A DNA stretch of 64,000 bases from Streptomyces violaceusniger Tu 4113 (GCF_000147815.2 NC_015951.1:1-64000), one strand, 5' to 3'; shown: positions 33,391 to 42,035, counted from the stretch's first letter. Made by a program: numbers and translations. Notes: generated by a model not told the origin, from the letters alone.

Positions 33391-34385
33391 GGCTTCGTCG
33401 CGGGCGGAGGGAATCTTTCCTCGGAGAACAGGAAGCCGAACTTGTTGTGGTCGGCGAGCTCGGCCACTGGACTGGCCCGTGAGCCAGCCCAGTGCGCTTG
33501 ATCAGTGGCGATTCCACCAGTAGGCGAGGAAGAGCAGGCCACCGCTGCTGATGGCTTTGATGGCCGTCCTGGTCAGCTCATCCGTGGCCGTGCTGACCAG
33601 GCGACGGACCTGACGACGCCCGCTCCTACAGCAGTGTTCTGGCTGCTCAGAGCCGAGCGGCGGCCCGTCAATGTGATCGTCAGTGGTGGACTGACAGTGG
33701 GAGCACCTAGGCTCAGGGGAAGTGCAGATCGTGGTCTCCAATGGTCGACGGTCAGTGCTTGGCGTTGGCGGCCTCCTGTTGCGAGCAGGGGGCCGTCGCC
33801 ACGTTTCGGCGACAACTCGCGGGCGCCGAGACCAGTTTGACGCACGCCGCCGACAGTCCGGGCGCGCCGAGGTCAGGGCCAACTGTGTCCGTTCTGGTGG
33901 GAAGGGAGCTCCCTGACCAGCGCGGATAGCGGCCGAGCCACTGCTCACACCGGATTCTTGACGCTCCTGGAACAGTGCACCTCGATCGGGCCTCACCAGC
34001 AGATACAGAAGGAACGCCAGCGCTTGGGTCAGCACCGCGGAACTTGCCGCCGGTGTACACCTTGTCGCTCTCCTTGTTCCCACCCGGTGGGCACGCAGCC
34101 AGGAGAACGGTGAACACCTCGATGTCGACAAGCTCATGATCGAGTACTCGACGTAGAAGTCGTCAGCACCCGCGCCGGGGTTGACAAACCACGAGATCCC
34201 CCACGTAGATGCGCTTCACGGCACGAAGGCTTTCCCCTCGGTATCGGGCAGGTAGCCTTTCCCTGTTTCCTCTACGGGCCGGTTCGGGACCGGCCGATGG
34301 CAGCCGCCGATGCTGCACCGTGACGCGGCTGCGCTGTGGCCCTTCGAACCGTAGGTAGATACCCCCTTGACCGGCTACGGATTGA

Positions 34386-34410
34386 AGAGCCCGGTCCTTG
34401 ACCGGGCTCT
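34386..34410. terminator. Short hairpin
   Basis: A perfect 10-bp stem (34386-34395 with 34401-34410) with loop CCTTG. No gene end is close by, so it may mark a lost gene. Confidence 0.5.
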
Positions 34411-34549
34411 CGCCGTCCCGGGCCGGGCAGACCAGCTCGCCGAGCGCAGCGGCGCCCCATCCCGACGAAGCCGCCCCGTCCCACTCCCCACCCATTCATC
34501 AGCAGGCGGCGTAGGAGGGCGGCCTGTCGGGGGTGCGCCCTCTTGAAGA

Positions 34550-34587
34550 CGGAGGGCCCCGGCGGAGGTGATCGCCGGGGCCCTCCG
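34550..34587. terminator. Strong hairpin after GNAT gene
   Basis: A perfect 15-bp GC-rich stem (34550-34564 with 34573-34587) with an 8-base loop, 15 bases beyond the stop of the minus-strand acetyltransferase gene. Confidence 0.85.
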
Positions 34588-34602
34588 CCTTCTGGTAGCC
34601 GG

Positions 34603-35325
34603 TCAGCGGCGGGGGCGCCAGCGCGTGAACACATGCTCGTGGGGGCCTGCGTGGACGCCGAAGGGGATGTCGATGCGTTGGAGGGAGACTCCCTGTCCGG
34701 CGTCCAGCACGGTGTAGCCGCATCGGGTGTAGAAGGCGGCCAGGTCGCGGTCGGTCTCGTACGAGCCGTAGATCAGGAGGTAGCCCAGCTGGTCGTAGAC
34801 CTGGCATGCCCTCTTGAGTAGGGCGGCGGCCAGTCCTTGCCGACGGGCCGTCTCCGCGACCGCCAGGCCGTGGACCTTGGCAACGGCCACCCCCATGGCC
34901 AGGGCCTTTGGCGGTTCGTAGCCCTGTTCCATCGCCATGTTGATGATGGTCCCGGGGGCGGTGTCGGACAGCACGCCGACTACCCGGTCCTCCTGGTCGA
35001 CGGCGACCAGGGGAAGGCTGATGCCGGACATCGACTCGGGCATGGGTTGTGTGACGAACGCGCGAGCGGCGGTGTGGAAGAAGGTGCTCGTGGTGCCGCC
35101 CAACCCTTCCAGCAGGAGGGATGCGGCCGTCCCGTCCTCGATGGCGGAACGCAAGGCGGGGATGAGCCCGACCCCGGCCGTGGCCAGCAATGTGTCGGCT
35201 GCTTCCGCGTCCTGGGCCCGTGCGAGGCGGATGCGGGTGTCTGCGGGACCGGGCCAGCCCGCCCGCAGCCTGTCGGCGGTCAGCGGCGCGGGCCGCGCGC
35301 CCTTCTTGGTCGTGCGCTTACCCAT
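34603..35325 (-). CDS. GNAT-family N-acetyltransferase
   Basis: 240 residues; the ATG at 35325 has AGGGGG upstream. The N-terminus is basic (MGKRTTKKGARPAP). GNAT features: SLPLVAVDQEDRVVGVLSDT, then VAKVHGLAVAETARRQGLAA with the acetyl-CoA loop ARRQGLAAAL, and LIYGSYETDRDLAAFYTRCG. A large insertion before the core (SAIEDGTAASLLLEGLGG) is not typical. Substrate unknown. No operon partner. Confidence 0.85.
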   Translation of the reverse strand: MGKRTTKKGARPAPLTADRLRAGWPGPADTRIRLARAQDAEAADTLLATAGVGLIPALRSAIEDGTAASLLLEGLGGTTSTFFHTAARAFVTQPMPESMSGISLPLVAVDQEDRVVGVLSDTAPGTIINMAMEQGYEPPKALAMGVAVAKVHGLAVAETARRQGLAAALLKRACQVYDQLGYLLIYGSYETDRDLAAFYTRCGYTVLDAGQGVSLQRIDIPFGVHAGPHEHVFTRWRPRR

Positions 35326-35826
35326 GGGCAACCCCCTGGCGGTCGGCGAAGAGCCTTCGGTGCAGCCGTTCACTGGGGAGGATGTTGTCCGGGCGGAGGC
35401 CAAGTGATGCGGCTCTATCGGGCGTCAACCCCTGGTCACCGGGCGGCCGCCGGTTACGCACGCGGGTGTCCGTGACCGAGGCCGCACGGTAGAGGCCCTC
35501 TCGCTGGTCAGCGCCTTGGAGCACGTAAGCAGTCCGGTGGCCTTCGCGGCTCTGCCACCCCGCGCTGGCCGACAACCCACCGGGCACTGGCATTTTGAGA
35601 TACAGATCACAGCCCATGGACGGGGACATACCCCCGAAGTGGCGGGTTTCCCGGTGGGACAGTCAGTGTGCCGGTCGGGGCTGCTCGACAGTGCCTGCTC
35701 TCCGCAGTGCTGCCCGTAAGCCGCGCTTGCTGTCCCGCTCCGCTCCGCGGCGCCACGGGGTGGAAAGAACCATCTCCCGCTTGTCTCACGTATGCGAAGT
35801 GCGCATGCCGAAAGGAAGGACCTCAC
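35326..35826. other. Intergenic region without supported gene
   Basis: Open frames exist on both strands, but none has coding bias, family motif and start signal together. The right end carries AAGGAAGGA, the ribosome-binding site of the gene starting at 35827. Confidence 0.4.
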
Positions 35827-36036
35827 ATGGCCGCCGACCCGAATGCAACCCCGCGCCGAGATCAGGAAACGCGGCTGTTACTGCTTGTGCTCGCGCTGGC
35901 GGTGATCCTGCTGACGGTGTCGGGCCTTGTCTACATCACGTACCAGCACCCGGCGCTGACCGGGCCTCTAGGCGTCGGCTGGACGGCCGCCGCAGTCATG
36001 GTGACTGGGCTTGGATTCACCGTCACTCGGCGATGA
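35827..36036 (+). CDS. Small two-helix membrane protein
   Basis: 69 residues; ATG 35827 with AAGGAAGGA upstream. Two membrane segments: LLLLVLALAVILLTVSGLVY and GVGWTAAAVMVTGLGFTV, joined by a short loop, with a charged cytoplasmic N-terminus. Function unknown. Confidence 0.6.
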   Translation: MAADPNATPRRDQETRLLLLVLALAVILLTVSGLVYITYQHPALTGPLGVGWTAAAVMVTGLGFTVTRR

Positions 36037-36064
36037 CAGGGACGCCGCTGGGCCGGGGCCCCGG

Positions 36065-36298
36065 CTATCTGTGGGCGTCGGTCGTGTTGTCCGGGGTGAT
36101 CTCGGCAGCGACCGCGTCGGTCAGATCCTCGGCCAGGCGGCGGGCGGCGTCAATGCCGCGGCGTTCGGCCCACAGCTCGATGAGCGCCTGGCGCTCTTCA
36201 TGTACGACCACCCAGAAACGGACCTCAGTGCTCGAACGGAACAATCGCCCCCATGCCTGACTGGATGCCCTCGTGGGGCACGACCGCGCTGATCTCAA
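36065..36298 (-). CDS. Possible small hypothetical protein
   Basis: The frame encodes STEVRFWVVVHEERQALIEL, then GIDAARRLAEDLTDAVAAEI, with good codon bias over about 55 residues. The start is unclear: the frame is open to 36298, overlapping the divergent gene at 36253, and a TTG near 36244 may be the real start. No family recognised. Confidence 0.4.
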   Translation of the reverse strand: MRSARSCPTRASSQAWGRLFRSSTEVRFWVVVHEERQALIELWAERRGIDAARRLAEDLTDAVAAEITPDNTTDAHR

Positions 36299-36819
36299 TC
36301 GTGGCGTCCCTGCTCACCCTGATAGCCAGCGGGCGATATGTCTCGCCTCTGCTCGAAGTCCGCAACCGGCGCTTCCAGGCGAAGATGCAGGCCCGCGAGA
36401 AGTTCCAGGCGAACATGCTGGACGTCCTGTCCGCAGTTACACACCTGCTCGCCGCGCCCGTTGTGCCGGAGGCGAGCGACACTGTCCGCGCCGCATTGCG
36501 TGGGGAGCGCGCCCGCTGGCGTGCCCAGGTCGACGAGGCGACCAAGTACCTCACCGACCACGCCGTGCAGCTCCTCTTCGCGTACAGGGGGCCTCAGCTC
36601 CCGGATCTAGCGGTGCGCTACTCCAACAACGCGCGCGCGGTATGGATCTCGGACCGGAGCGAAGACCTGAAGCTGACCACCCTCCGAGACAGTACCCAGC
36701 ACTGTCACGCGCTGTTCTTCGACAGTCCCCTCTACGCCCACCAGCGGGCCCGCTCCTGGACGGAGCTGGAGCGGCTGATGGACGAGCTGGAGACGCGGGA
36801 GGTCCCGAGCTGCGAATGA
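36253..36819 (+). CDS. Membrane-anchored helical protein
   Basis: 188 residues. An N-terminal anchor (TTALISIVASLLTLIASGRY) is followed by a basic helix (VRNRRFQAKMQAREKFQANM) and a soluble helical domain with RAVWISDRSEDLKLTTLRDS and YAHQRARSWTELERLMDELE. It has the same layout as the proteins at 2345-2926 and 29820-30362. Function unknown. Confidence 0.7.
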   Translation: MPDWMPSWGTTALISIVASLLTLIASGRYVSPLLEVRNRRFQAKMQAREKFQANMLDVLSAVTHLLAAPVVPEASDTVRAALRGERARWRAQVDEATKYLTDHAVQLLFAYRGPQLPDLAVRYSNNARAVWISDRSEDLKLTTLRDSTQHCHALFFDSPLYAHQRARSWTELERLMDELETREVPSCE

Positions 36820-37069
36820 GAAGAGCCGCAGTTGCCCCATTGTGTCCGATGAGGGCCGTTGCCGACCGGCCGCAGCCCACGGGGCAGAAGGAGCCGTCGG
36901 ACCACCCGGCCGCCCGCTCCTCGTCTCGTACCACGATCAGGACGGCCGATACGGCGAGCCGAGCACGCCACTCTCGCGAAGTTGAGCCAGGTGCTCCAGC
37001 CCGCCGGGCCGGGACGGATCGCTTCGGTGACGTCAGCCGGCGTCGGGGCTCCGCCCTCAAGCTCCCAGG

Positions 37070-37378
37070 TCAGGAGACGCTGTCAGGGTCGATGCCCTGC
37101 GCACGCGCGAGGGCGACCAGAAGACGCTCCATCGAGCCGATGGCATCTCCCATCGTGCCAACGGCACGCTCGATCCCGTCCAGACGCTGAGTGATCGACC
37201 GGTCTCCCGGCGCTCCGACGGCGTTGGCGAGGGAATCGATGTTCCCGAACGCCGTACGCTGCTGCTCACCGATCGTCGCCAGCTGCTCGCTGTGCTCCGC
37301 AAGTGTCCGCCCAGTGCGGAACGCCTCCGCCTCCAGGTCCCGCAGCCGCTCGTCGTACGTCGCCGCCTCATTCGCCAT
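37070..37378 (-). CDS. Coiled-coil protein, 102 residues
   Basis: ATG 37378. Almost entirely heptad-like helix: TYDERLRDLEAEAFRTGRTL, EHSEQLATIGEQQRTAFGNI, RLDGIERAVGTMGDAIGSME. This kind of short coiled-coil protein is often a structural or regulatory partner encoded in plasmids and prophages. No further motif. Confidence 0.6.
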   Translation of the reverse strand: MANEAATYDERLRDLEAEAFRTGRTLAEHSEQLATIGEQQRTAFGNIDSLANAVGAPGDRSITQRLDGIERAVGTMGDAIGSMERLLVALARAQGIDPDSVS

Positions 37379-37444
37379 GCCCACCATTGTCTCAGGCGCT
37401 GTGCCTTGGATCAGCCGCTTCCGGCAGCTTGGGCCCACCGGTGC

Positions 37445-37690
37445 TCACGCCCTTCGACGTGCGCGCTTCAGCCACCGCCGCAGCGCGCCCCGCCGCCCGT
37501 CTTCACCCGGGCCGGGCGGCGGGAAGGGCGGCAGCGGTGGCCCCTGCCAGGGCTGCTCCGGGGCGGCGTCTGCGGGAACGGCCGGCGGCTGCTCGGGCCT
37601 GGGCGGAACGCCTGCCGCTGGCTGACCGGCGGGGGCCGGGTCCACGTCGGGCACGGCGGCGGGGGCATCCGTTGTGGCCGGCTCGTTCAT
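37445..37690 (-). CDS. Pro/Ala-rich small protein
   Basis: 81 residues, low complexity (QPPAVPADAAPEQPWQGPPL), with a basic end (RRGALRRWLKRARRRA). Its ATG overlaps the stop of the upstream gene (ATGA), so the two are co-translated. No fold predicted. Confidence 0.45.
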   Translation of the reverse strand: MNEPATTDAPAAVPDVDPAPAGQPAAGVPPRPEQPPAVPADAAPEQPWQGPPLPPFPPPGPGEDGRRGALRRWLKRARRRA

Positions 37691-37989
37691 GCCAGCCGCC
37701 GGGGCATCCTGCGCTGGTGGCCGCAGCTCTGTAGACGGGTGCGGCTCGGGTGAGGTGGGTTGTGTTGCGTTCCTCTCGGCGGGGGCTGGTTGCTCGGTAT
37801 CGGCGCTGGCGGTCGCGGCGCAGCTGGTGGGGTGGCGGGTGGTGCGGAGCGGGCCGTACGCCGTCGACGGGCTTCGGCCTGGGCGTTGCCGCGCTGCGCG
37901 GCCGTGACCGGGGGCGGGCAGCGCGGTGGGGTGGCCTGGTCCTCGTCGGTGGTCCAGTAGGCGAGTTGCCAGTGCTCACCCGCCCGCAT
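37687..37989 (-). CDS. Small hypothetical protein, 100 residues
   Basis: Begins MRAGEHWQLAYWTTDEDQAT with strong codon bias, then becomes Pro/Arg-rich (PPPVTAAQRGNAQAEARRRR). The first 40 residues look like a conserved Streptomyces element. Its ATG lies in the same CATG as the ATG of the plus-strand gene at 37988, so one of the two starts may be wrong or the two may be mutually exclusive in expression. Confidence 0.5.
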   Translation of the reverse strand: MRAGEHWQLAYWTTDEDQATPPRCPPPVTAAQRGNAQAEARRRRTARSAPPATPPAAPRPPAPIPSNQPPPRGTQHNPPHPSRTRLQSCGHQRRMPRRLA

Positions 37990-38152
37990 GCGCAGCTGTG
38001 GCTACGAGGCGTTCAGCTCCGACGGCGGCGACGAGCTGGGCATGCAGGTCGGCACCGGTGAATGCCTGGTGTGCCTCTACCGGCGCAGCCCGGCCATCGC
38101 CAACGCCATCGCGCGCGAGATGGAGTGGGAAAGACGCTGGGAGCGCGACTGA
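37988..38152 (+). CDS. Cys-containing microprotein, 54 residues
   Basis: MRSCGYEAFSSDGGDELGMQ, then GTGECLVCLYRRSPAIANAI and AREMEWERRWERD. Third codon positions are nearly all G or C. A single Cys near the N-terminus and a C-x2-C pair suggest a small metal-binding knuckle. The start overlaps the divergent gene at 37989 within one CATG. No family recognised. Confidence 0.55.
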   Translation: MRSCGYEAFSSDGGDELGMQVGTGECLVCLYRRSPAIANAIAREMEWERRWERD

Positions 38153-38711
38153 CCGAACGGCATCGGACGGGTTGTCGCATCGGATAAGCCCTGGTTATCC
38201 GACGCGGCGCGCTGTTGCGGTTCAGGAACGGGGCGGCTGCAGCGCCGAGCCGGGTTCGGTCAGCAGCGCGGAACGGTCGGCACACACTATGAGCGTGCCC
38301 CCCGCCGCTTGCGGCGCCGAGGGGCACCATTGCATTCAGCGCTTCTTTGTCTTCTTCACCTGCAGCTTGTTCCATTTCCCGCGATGCCGCTGGCAGCGGG
38401 AGTAGCCCACCATGGCGGGCCTCTGGCAAGGCCTGCCCGTTGCGGTGTCGGTCGATCCGCATTTCGCCTGTTTGCCCACGCTTTTCCCCTCCGGCCGGTT
38501 GGCCCGTCCGGTGCGGCCGGGCCGCTGGTTTCAACGGTGCTGGCCGACGGGGTGTGGCGTAACCTCCGTTTGAGTGCGCGGCGGGTTTCGAGCGGTCGAC
38601 GGCTTGTTCCACTCGCCTGGGGCGGACACAGCTACAGATGATCAGCGGCATGCGTTGCAAGCTGCCCGCACGCGTCATTCAACTCGCTGCCCGCCGCGGA
38701 AGGGCCGTGAG
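38153..38711. other. Intergenic region, possible basic micro-ORF
   Basis: A short inverted repeat (CGGATAA 38180-38186, TTATCCG 38194-38200) may end the gene at 38152. On the minus strand, 38336-38413 encodes a 25-residue basic peptide (MVGYSRCQRHRGKWNKLQ...) with plausible codon bias but no clear ribosome-binding site. No larger gene is supported. Confidence 0.35.
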
Positions 38712-39536
38712 TCAGAGGGAAGATGCTGCGCAGTCCTCCAGTCGGGCGGCGAGTTCGAAGGAGGCTTTGGGGATGGTGCCGTAGTCGGCGTCGGATTTGG
38801 TCTCCAGGCGCTGGACCGCCACGGCGATTGACTGGCACAGCGGCTGATCGGCGAGGGCGGGGTTGTCGACGACGCGCGTGCTGGCGGCGACGCCGGAGTG
38901 CAGGATCGCCATGGTGCGGTTGATCATGGACTGGGGGGTGTACCAGCTGCCGCGGTGTCCCTGGCTGGGCGGCCGGCGTAGGAGGCTGACCAGGTCGTCA
39001 TGGGGGCTGGTCTGGTTCTCCAGGTGTTCCAGGCAGGCGGCTTCGCGTGCCCAGTGCTCGGCATCGCGGAGTTCTCCGCGCTGCATGTGCATCAGGTACA
39101 GGCACAGCGCCGCGGTGGCGCTTCCAGCGCCGGCGGAGAACTGCCACCAAAACTGTGCTCCCTCCCTGTCCGCCAGGTGCAGCAGGCAGGCGAAGATCAG
39201 CGCGCTGGCGGGTTCGACGCGGCACGACTGCGCCAGGAGCGCGATGTGGTGAGCGGCACGGGAGTCGCGGATCACCAGGGTGGACAGCTTGCGCAGATCC
39301 TGGGCGGCCTGTTCGTGCTGGGCCGTGCACAGGGGAGTGCGGTGGCGGGGGGCGTCCTCAGGGAGCCAGGGCTTGACCTGCTGAGCGGAGGACTCGAGCA
39401 GCAGCGCGCTGCGCCACCAGGTGTCGGCGATCTCGCGTTCGATACGCAGACGTGAGGCCGCGGTGTCCTCGTCGTCGTACTCGTGCTGAAGGATCTCGGC
39501 GTCGGCCAGGAGTTCATCGAGGCTGCGCGGGGTCAT
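38712..39536 (-). CDS. FWWQ-family protein C, partner of truncated sigma gene
   Basis: 274 residues. The ATG at 39536 comes one base after the sigma stop and has GAGGAG in the sigma end as ribosome-binding site; an ATG at 39548 is also in frame. The core reads ALIFACLLHLADREGA, QFWWQFSAGAG and TAALCLYLMHMQRGELRDAE, homologous to the proteins at 14309 and 27739. The N-terminal half has LLADAEILQHEYDDEDTAAS and a Trp pair (ADTWWRSALLLE). No anti-sigma zinc motif. It appears intact although its sigma partner is cut short. Confidence 0.78.
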   Translation of the reverse strand: MTPRSLDELLADAEILQHEYDDEDTAASRLRIEREIADTWWRSALLLESSAQQVKPWLPEDAPRHRTPLCTAQHEQAAQDLRKLSTLVIRDSRAAHHIALLAQSCRVEPASALIFACLLHLADREGAQFWWQFSAGAGSATAALCLYLMHMQRGELRDAEHWAREAACLEHLENQTSPHDDLVSLLRRPPSQGHRGSWYTPQSMINRTMAILHSGVAASTRVVDNPALADQPLCQSIAVAVQRLETKSDADYGTIPKASFELAARLEDCAASSL

Positions 39537-39537
39537 G

Positions 39538-39912
39538 TCACTCCTCATCGTCGCAGTCCGTATCGAACGCTATGCCCAGTTCCCGGGCGATCTTCCGGCG
39601 CGCGAAGTGGCAGTGCGAACGCACGGTGGCCTCGGTGACTCCCATGATGCGGGCGACGGTATCGGTGGAGAAGCCGAGGACGTAGCGGAGCACCATCACG
39701 TCGAACTGCCGCTCGGGCAGCCTGGCTATCGCCGGGTACAGGCCCAGAGCGCTCTCGATGACCTCGAATTCCTGGCGGCTGGACTCCAGCACCGCGCGCA
39801 CCACGAGCTGCAGCATGGCCGTCTCGGGCACCGCGGGCTTGCGGCCCTGGATCCGGAGCTCCCCGGCGTGATGAGAACCCTTGAAAACGGCCAGGGCTAC
39901 TCGTCGCCCCAC
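39538..39912 (-). pseudogene. 5'-truncated ECF sigma gene, region 4 only
   Basis: The 124-codon frame holds region 4 (AIARLPERQFDVMVLRYVLG, then IMGVTEATVRSHCHFARRKI) and the linker before it, starting about where region 2.4 ends (RKPAVPETAML aligns with RRPVVADMAAF of the sigma gene at 28469). Region 2, needed for promoter melting and core binding, is absent. A GTG at 39912 could start translation of a DNA-binding fragment. The FWWQ gene follows with one base between. It is either a decayed sigma gene or a region-4-only regulator. Confidence 0.7.
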
Positions 39913-40080
39913 TCGGTCCGGCCTTCAACGGAGTGGGGAGTTACAACGAGCTGTGCGACATCCCGCGAGTTCTCCTGAGGCCCGCTGAGTGCCCGAGGCC
40001 GTGGCCAGGGGCTTCTTCCTCCTTCGGGTGCTCTACCGGGGTGTGACATAACTTCTGAATTTCTGAAATTTCCTCGGTGC

Positions 40081-40250
40081 GTGCGACGGATCTGCGATCT
40101 GATCGAGGCGAGGAGGCCCGGGTTGTCGGCGCTGGCGGTGGTGTGGGACCTGCGCGAGTACCGGGAGCCGGTCTCGGCGGAGGAACTGGAGCAGTTCGAG
40201 GCCGACGTGCTGGCTGGCCTGGTCCGCCGAGGAATTACCCACGCTTGCGG
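40081..40250 (+). pseudogene. N-terminal fragment, probably of a tyrosine recombinase
   Basis: The frame reads MRRICDLIEARRPGLSALAV, VWDLREYREPVSAEELEQFE and ADVLAGLVRRGITHA. This resembles the N-terminal end of some Streptomyces phage-type integrases as I recall them, and then the match stops where the SDR fragment of the other strand begins. No catalytic part is present. The family call is tentative. Confidence 0.35.
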
Positions 40251-40404
40251 CGCCGGTCACGACCGGGCCACCGGCCGGGCCGCCCATGTCTGCGGCGACC
40301 CAGCCCGGGCAGATGGCGTTGACCAGGATGCCGTCCGGGCGGAGTTCGGTGCCGATCCCGCGGTCGGCGTCCGTGACCAGCGAGATCGGCGCAGCGGCGT
40401 TCAT
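40250..40404 (-). pseudogene. Short-chain dehydrogenase with internal deletion
   Basis: The frame starts MNAAAPISLVTDADRGIG, the Rossmann glycine motif of an SDR, and jumps directly to ELRPDGILVNAICPGWVAAD and MGGPAGG, the region after the catalytic Tyr. About 150 residues including the Ser-Tyr-Lys triad are deleted in frame. It then joins the fragment of the opposite strand. Confidence 0.7.
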
Positions 40405-40428
40405 CGCGCCCGCCTTTCAACTCCCCGT

Positions 40429-40974
40429 TCAGCCCATGGTCTTGGCGCCGTCCAGGGACTCGCGAATGATGTCGGCGTGCCCGGCGTGGTGCCCGGTCTC
40501 GGCGATGACGTTCAGCAGCACCTGGCGGGCTGACCAGCGTACGCCGGACTCGAACCACGGCGCCTTCGGCAGTGGCTGGGTCGCGTCCAGGTCGGGCAGG
40601 GCGGCGATCAGCTCGTCGGTCCGGTGGGCCACCGCCTCGTACTCAGCGAGCACGCCGGCCAGCGTCTCGCCGGGCAGCAGCCGGAACGCGTCGGCCCGCT
40701 CGGCGAAGTCGGCCTCGGTCATGGCGCTGAAGTCGGGCATGGCCGACGGGCCGTCCAGGATGAAGTCCACCCAAGTCCGCTCCACCGCGGCGACGTGCTT
40801 GACCAGGCCGCCCAAGCACAGCTCGCTGACGGTGGTTCGCAGTCCGGCCTGCTCGTCGGTGAGGTCGCGGGTGGTGAAGCGCAGGAAGTGCCGGTGCTTG
40901 CTCAGCGTCCGCAGCAGGTCGGCGCGCTCGCCGGTGAGGGTAGCCGACTCGCTCAGGCTCAGGGTCTCGGTCAT
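40429..40974 (-). CDS. DinB-family protein
   Basis: 181 residues; the ATG at 40974 has GGCGGAG upstream. A four-helix bundle of DinB/DUF664 type: LLRTLSKHRHFLRFTTRDLT, GGLVKHVAAVERTWVDFILD, then WSARQVLLNVIAETGHHAGH with the metal-binding His residues (LVKHVAAVE and ETGHHAGHAD). Members are metal-dependent and some act as thiol (mycothiol) transferases. It is divergent from the WYL regulator next to it, which probably controls it. Confidence 0.9.
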   Translation of the reverse strand: MTETLSLSESATLTGERADLLRTLSKHRHFLRFTTRDLTDEQAGLRTTVSELCLGGLVKHVAAVERTWVDFILDGPSAMPDFSAMTEADFAERADAFRLLPGETLAGVLAEYEAVAHRTDELIAALPDLDATQPLPKAPWFESGVRWSARQVLLNVIAETGHHAGHADIIRESLDGAKTMG

Positions 40975-41072
40975 GATCTCCGCCTTGGGTTGGTCCCGTG
41001 TTCCTCGGTCAAGAACGACGGTAGAAGCCACAGCGGTCAGTTTCTGTCCTGAATTCCGGGAGAATCGGAGAC

Positions 41073-42035
41073 ATGGCGAACACCAGCACCCGGACCCTGC
41101 GACTGCTCTCCCTGTTGCAGAGCCACCGCTACTGGCCGGGCACCGAACTGGCTGACCGGCTCGGCGTCTCGGTGCGCACTCTGCGCCGGGATGTCGACCG
41201 GCTCCGCGAGCTCGGCTACCCGGTCGAGGCGCAGCGCGGCGTCGACGGCGGCTACCAGCTCGCCGCGGGCGCCGCGCTGCCGCCGCTGGTGATCGACGAC
41301 GATGAGGCGGTCGCCCTGGCCGTCGGGTTGCACACCGCCGCGGAGAGCGCGGTGGAGGGCATCGCCGAGTCCTCGGTCCGGGTGCTGGCCAAGGTGGTGC
41401 AGGTGATGCCCACCCGGCTGCGTCGCCGGGTCGAGGCGCTGCGCGCGATGACCGTACCCGCCGGCTGGGGCAGCCCGGCCCGGGCGGGCGTCGACCCGGG
41501 CGTGCTCACCACACTCGCACTGGCCTGCCGGGACAGCGAACAACTGCGCTTGGGGTACACCGCGGCCGACGGCCGCCGCACCGACCGGCAGGTCGAGCCG
41601 CATCGGCTGGTCTGTCTCCAGCGCCGCTGGTATCTGGTCGCGTACGACCTCACCCGGCACGACTGGCGCAGCTTCCGGGTCGACCGGCTCACCGTGTCGG
41701 AGGCCACCGGCGCTCCGTTCCGCCCGCGCATCCTGCCCGCCGCCGACGCCGCCGAGTTCATCCGCGCCGGGATCGGCAACCTGCCCCGCCTGTACCGGGT
41801 GGCGGCCCTGGTGTACGCACCGGCCGCGACCGTAGGAGAGCGGATCGGGCGGTGGAGCACGGTCGAGGAGGTGGACGCCGAGCACTGCCGGGTGCGTATG
41901 ACCACCGACTCCCTGGACTGGGCGGCCCTGGCCCTGGGCGCTCTTGGCGCAGAGTTCCGCGTGCTCGAACCGGCCGAACTTCTCGACCAACTCCGCGACT
42001 GGGCAGCCCGGTTCGACCGGGCGGTGCAAGGTTGA
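41073..42035 (+). CDS. YafY/WYL-type transcriptional regulator
   Basis: 320 residues. N-terminal helix-turn-helix (LLSLLQSHRYWPGTELADRL, VRTLRRDVDRLRELGYPVEA with the GVDGGYQL wing). A WYL domain follows (LGYTAADGRRTDRQVEPHRL, QRRWYLVAYDLTRHDWRSFR) and a WCX-type C-terminal domain. Such regulators sense small ligands or nucleic acid fragments. It is divergently oriented to the DinB gene with about 100 bp between starts, the usual pairing in actinomycetes. Confidence 0.92.
   Translation: MANTSTRTLRLLSLLQSHRYWPGTELADRLGVSVRTLRRDVDRLRELGYPVEAQRGVDGGYQLAAGAALPPLVIDDDEAVALAVGLHTAAESAVEGIAESSVRVLAKVVQVMPTRLRRRVEALRAMTVPAGWGSPARAGVDPGVLTTLALACRDSEQLRLGYTAADGRRTDRQVEPHRLVCLQRRWYLVAYDLTRHDWRSFRVDRLTVSEATGAPFRPRILPAADAAEFIRAGIGNLPRLYRVAALVYAPAATVGERIGRWSTVEEVDAEHCRVRMTTDSLDWAALALGALGAEFRVLEPAELLDQLRDWAARFDRAVQG

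Larger units (their letters stand above)
33391..34602. other. Gene-poor degraded stretch
   Basis: No complete gene is supported. On the minus strand a coding-like tail (VSTATDELTRTAIKAISSGG, LLFLAYWWNRH) ends at 33502 and looks like the end of a small membrane protein, but no start could be found. The rest shows weak codon bias on all frames. Two hairpins occur near the right side (separate entries). Confidence 0.45.

Noticed and set aside
32560..33501. 313-codon plus-strand frame
   Set aside because: Only the TnpB-like part (33183-33390) has homology; the remainder is random read-through.
37503..37979. 158-codon minus-strand frame overlapping two small genes
   Set aside because: The ATGA-linked frames at 37687-37989 and 37445-37690 have better codon bias and starts.
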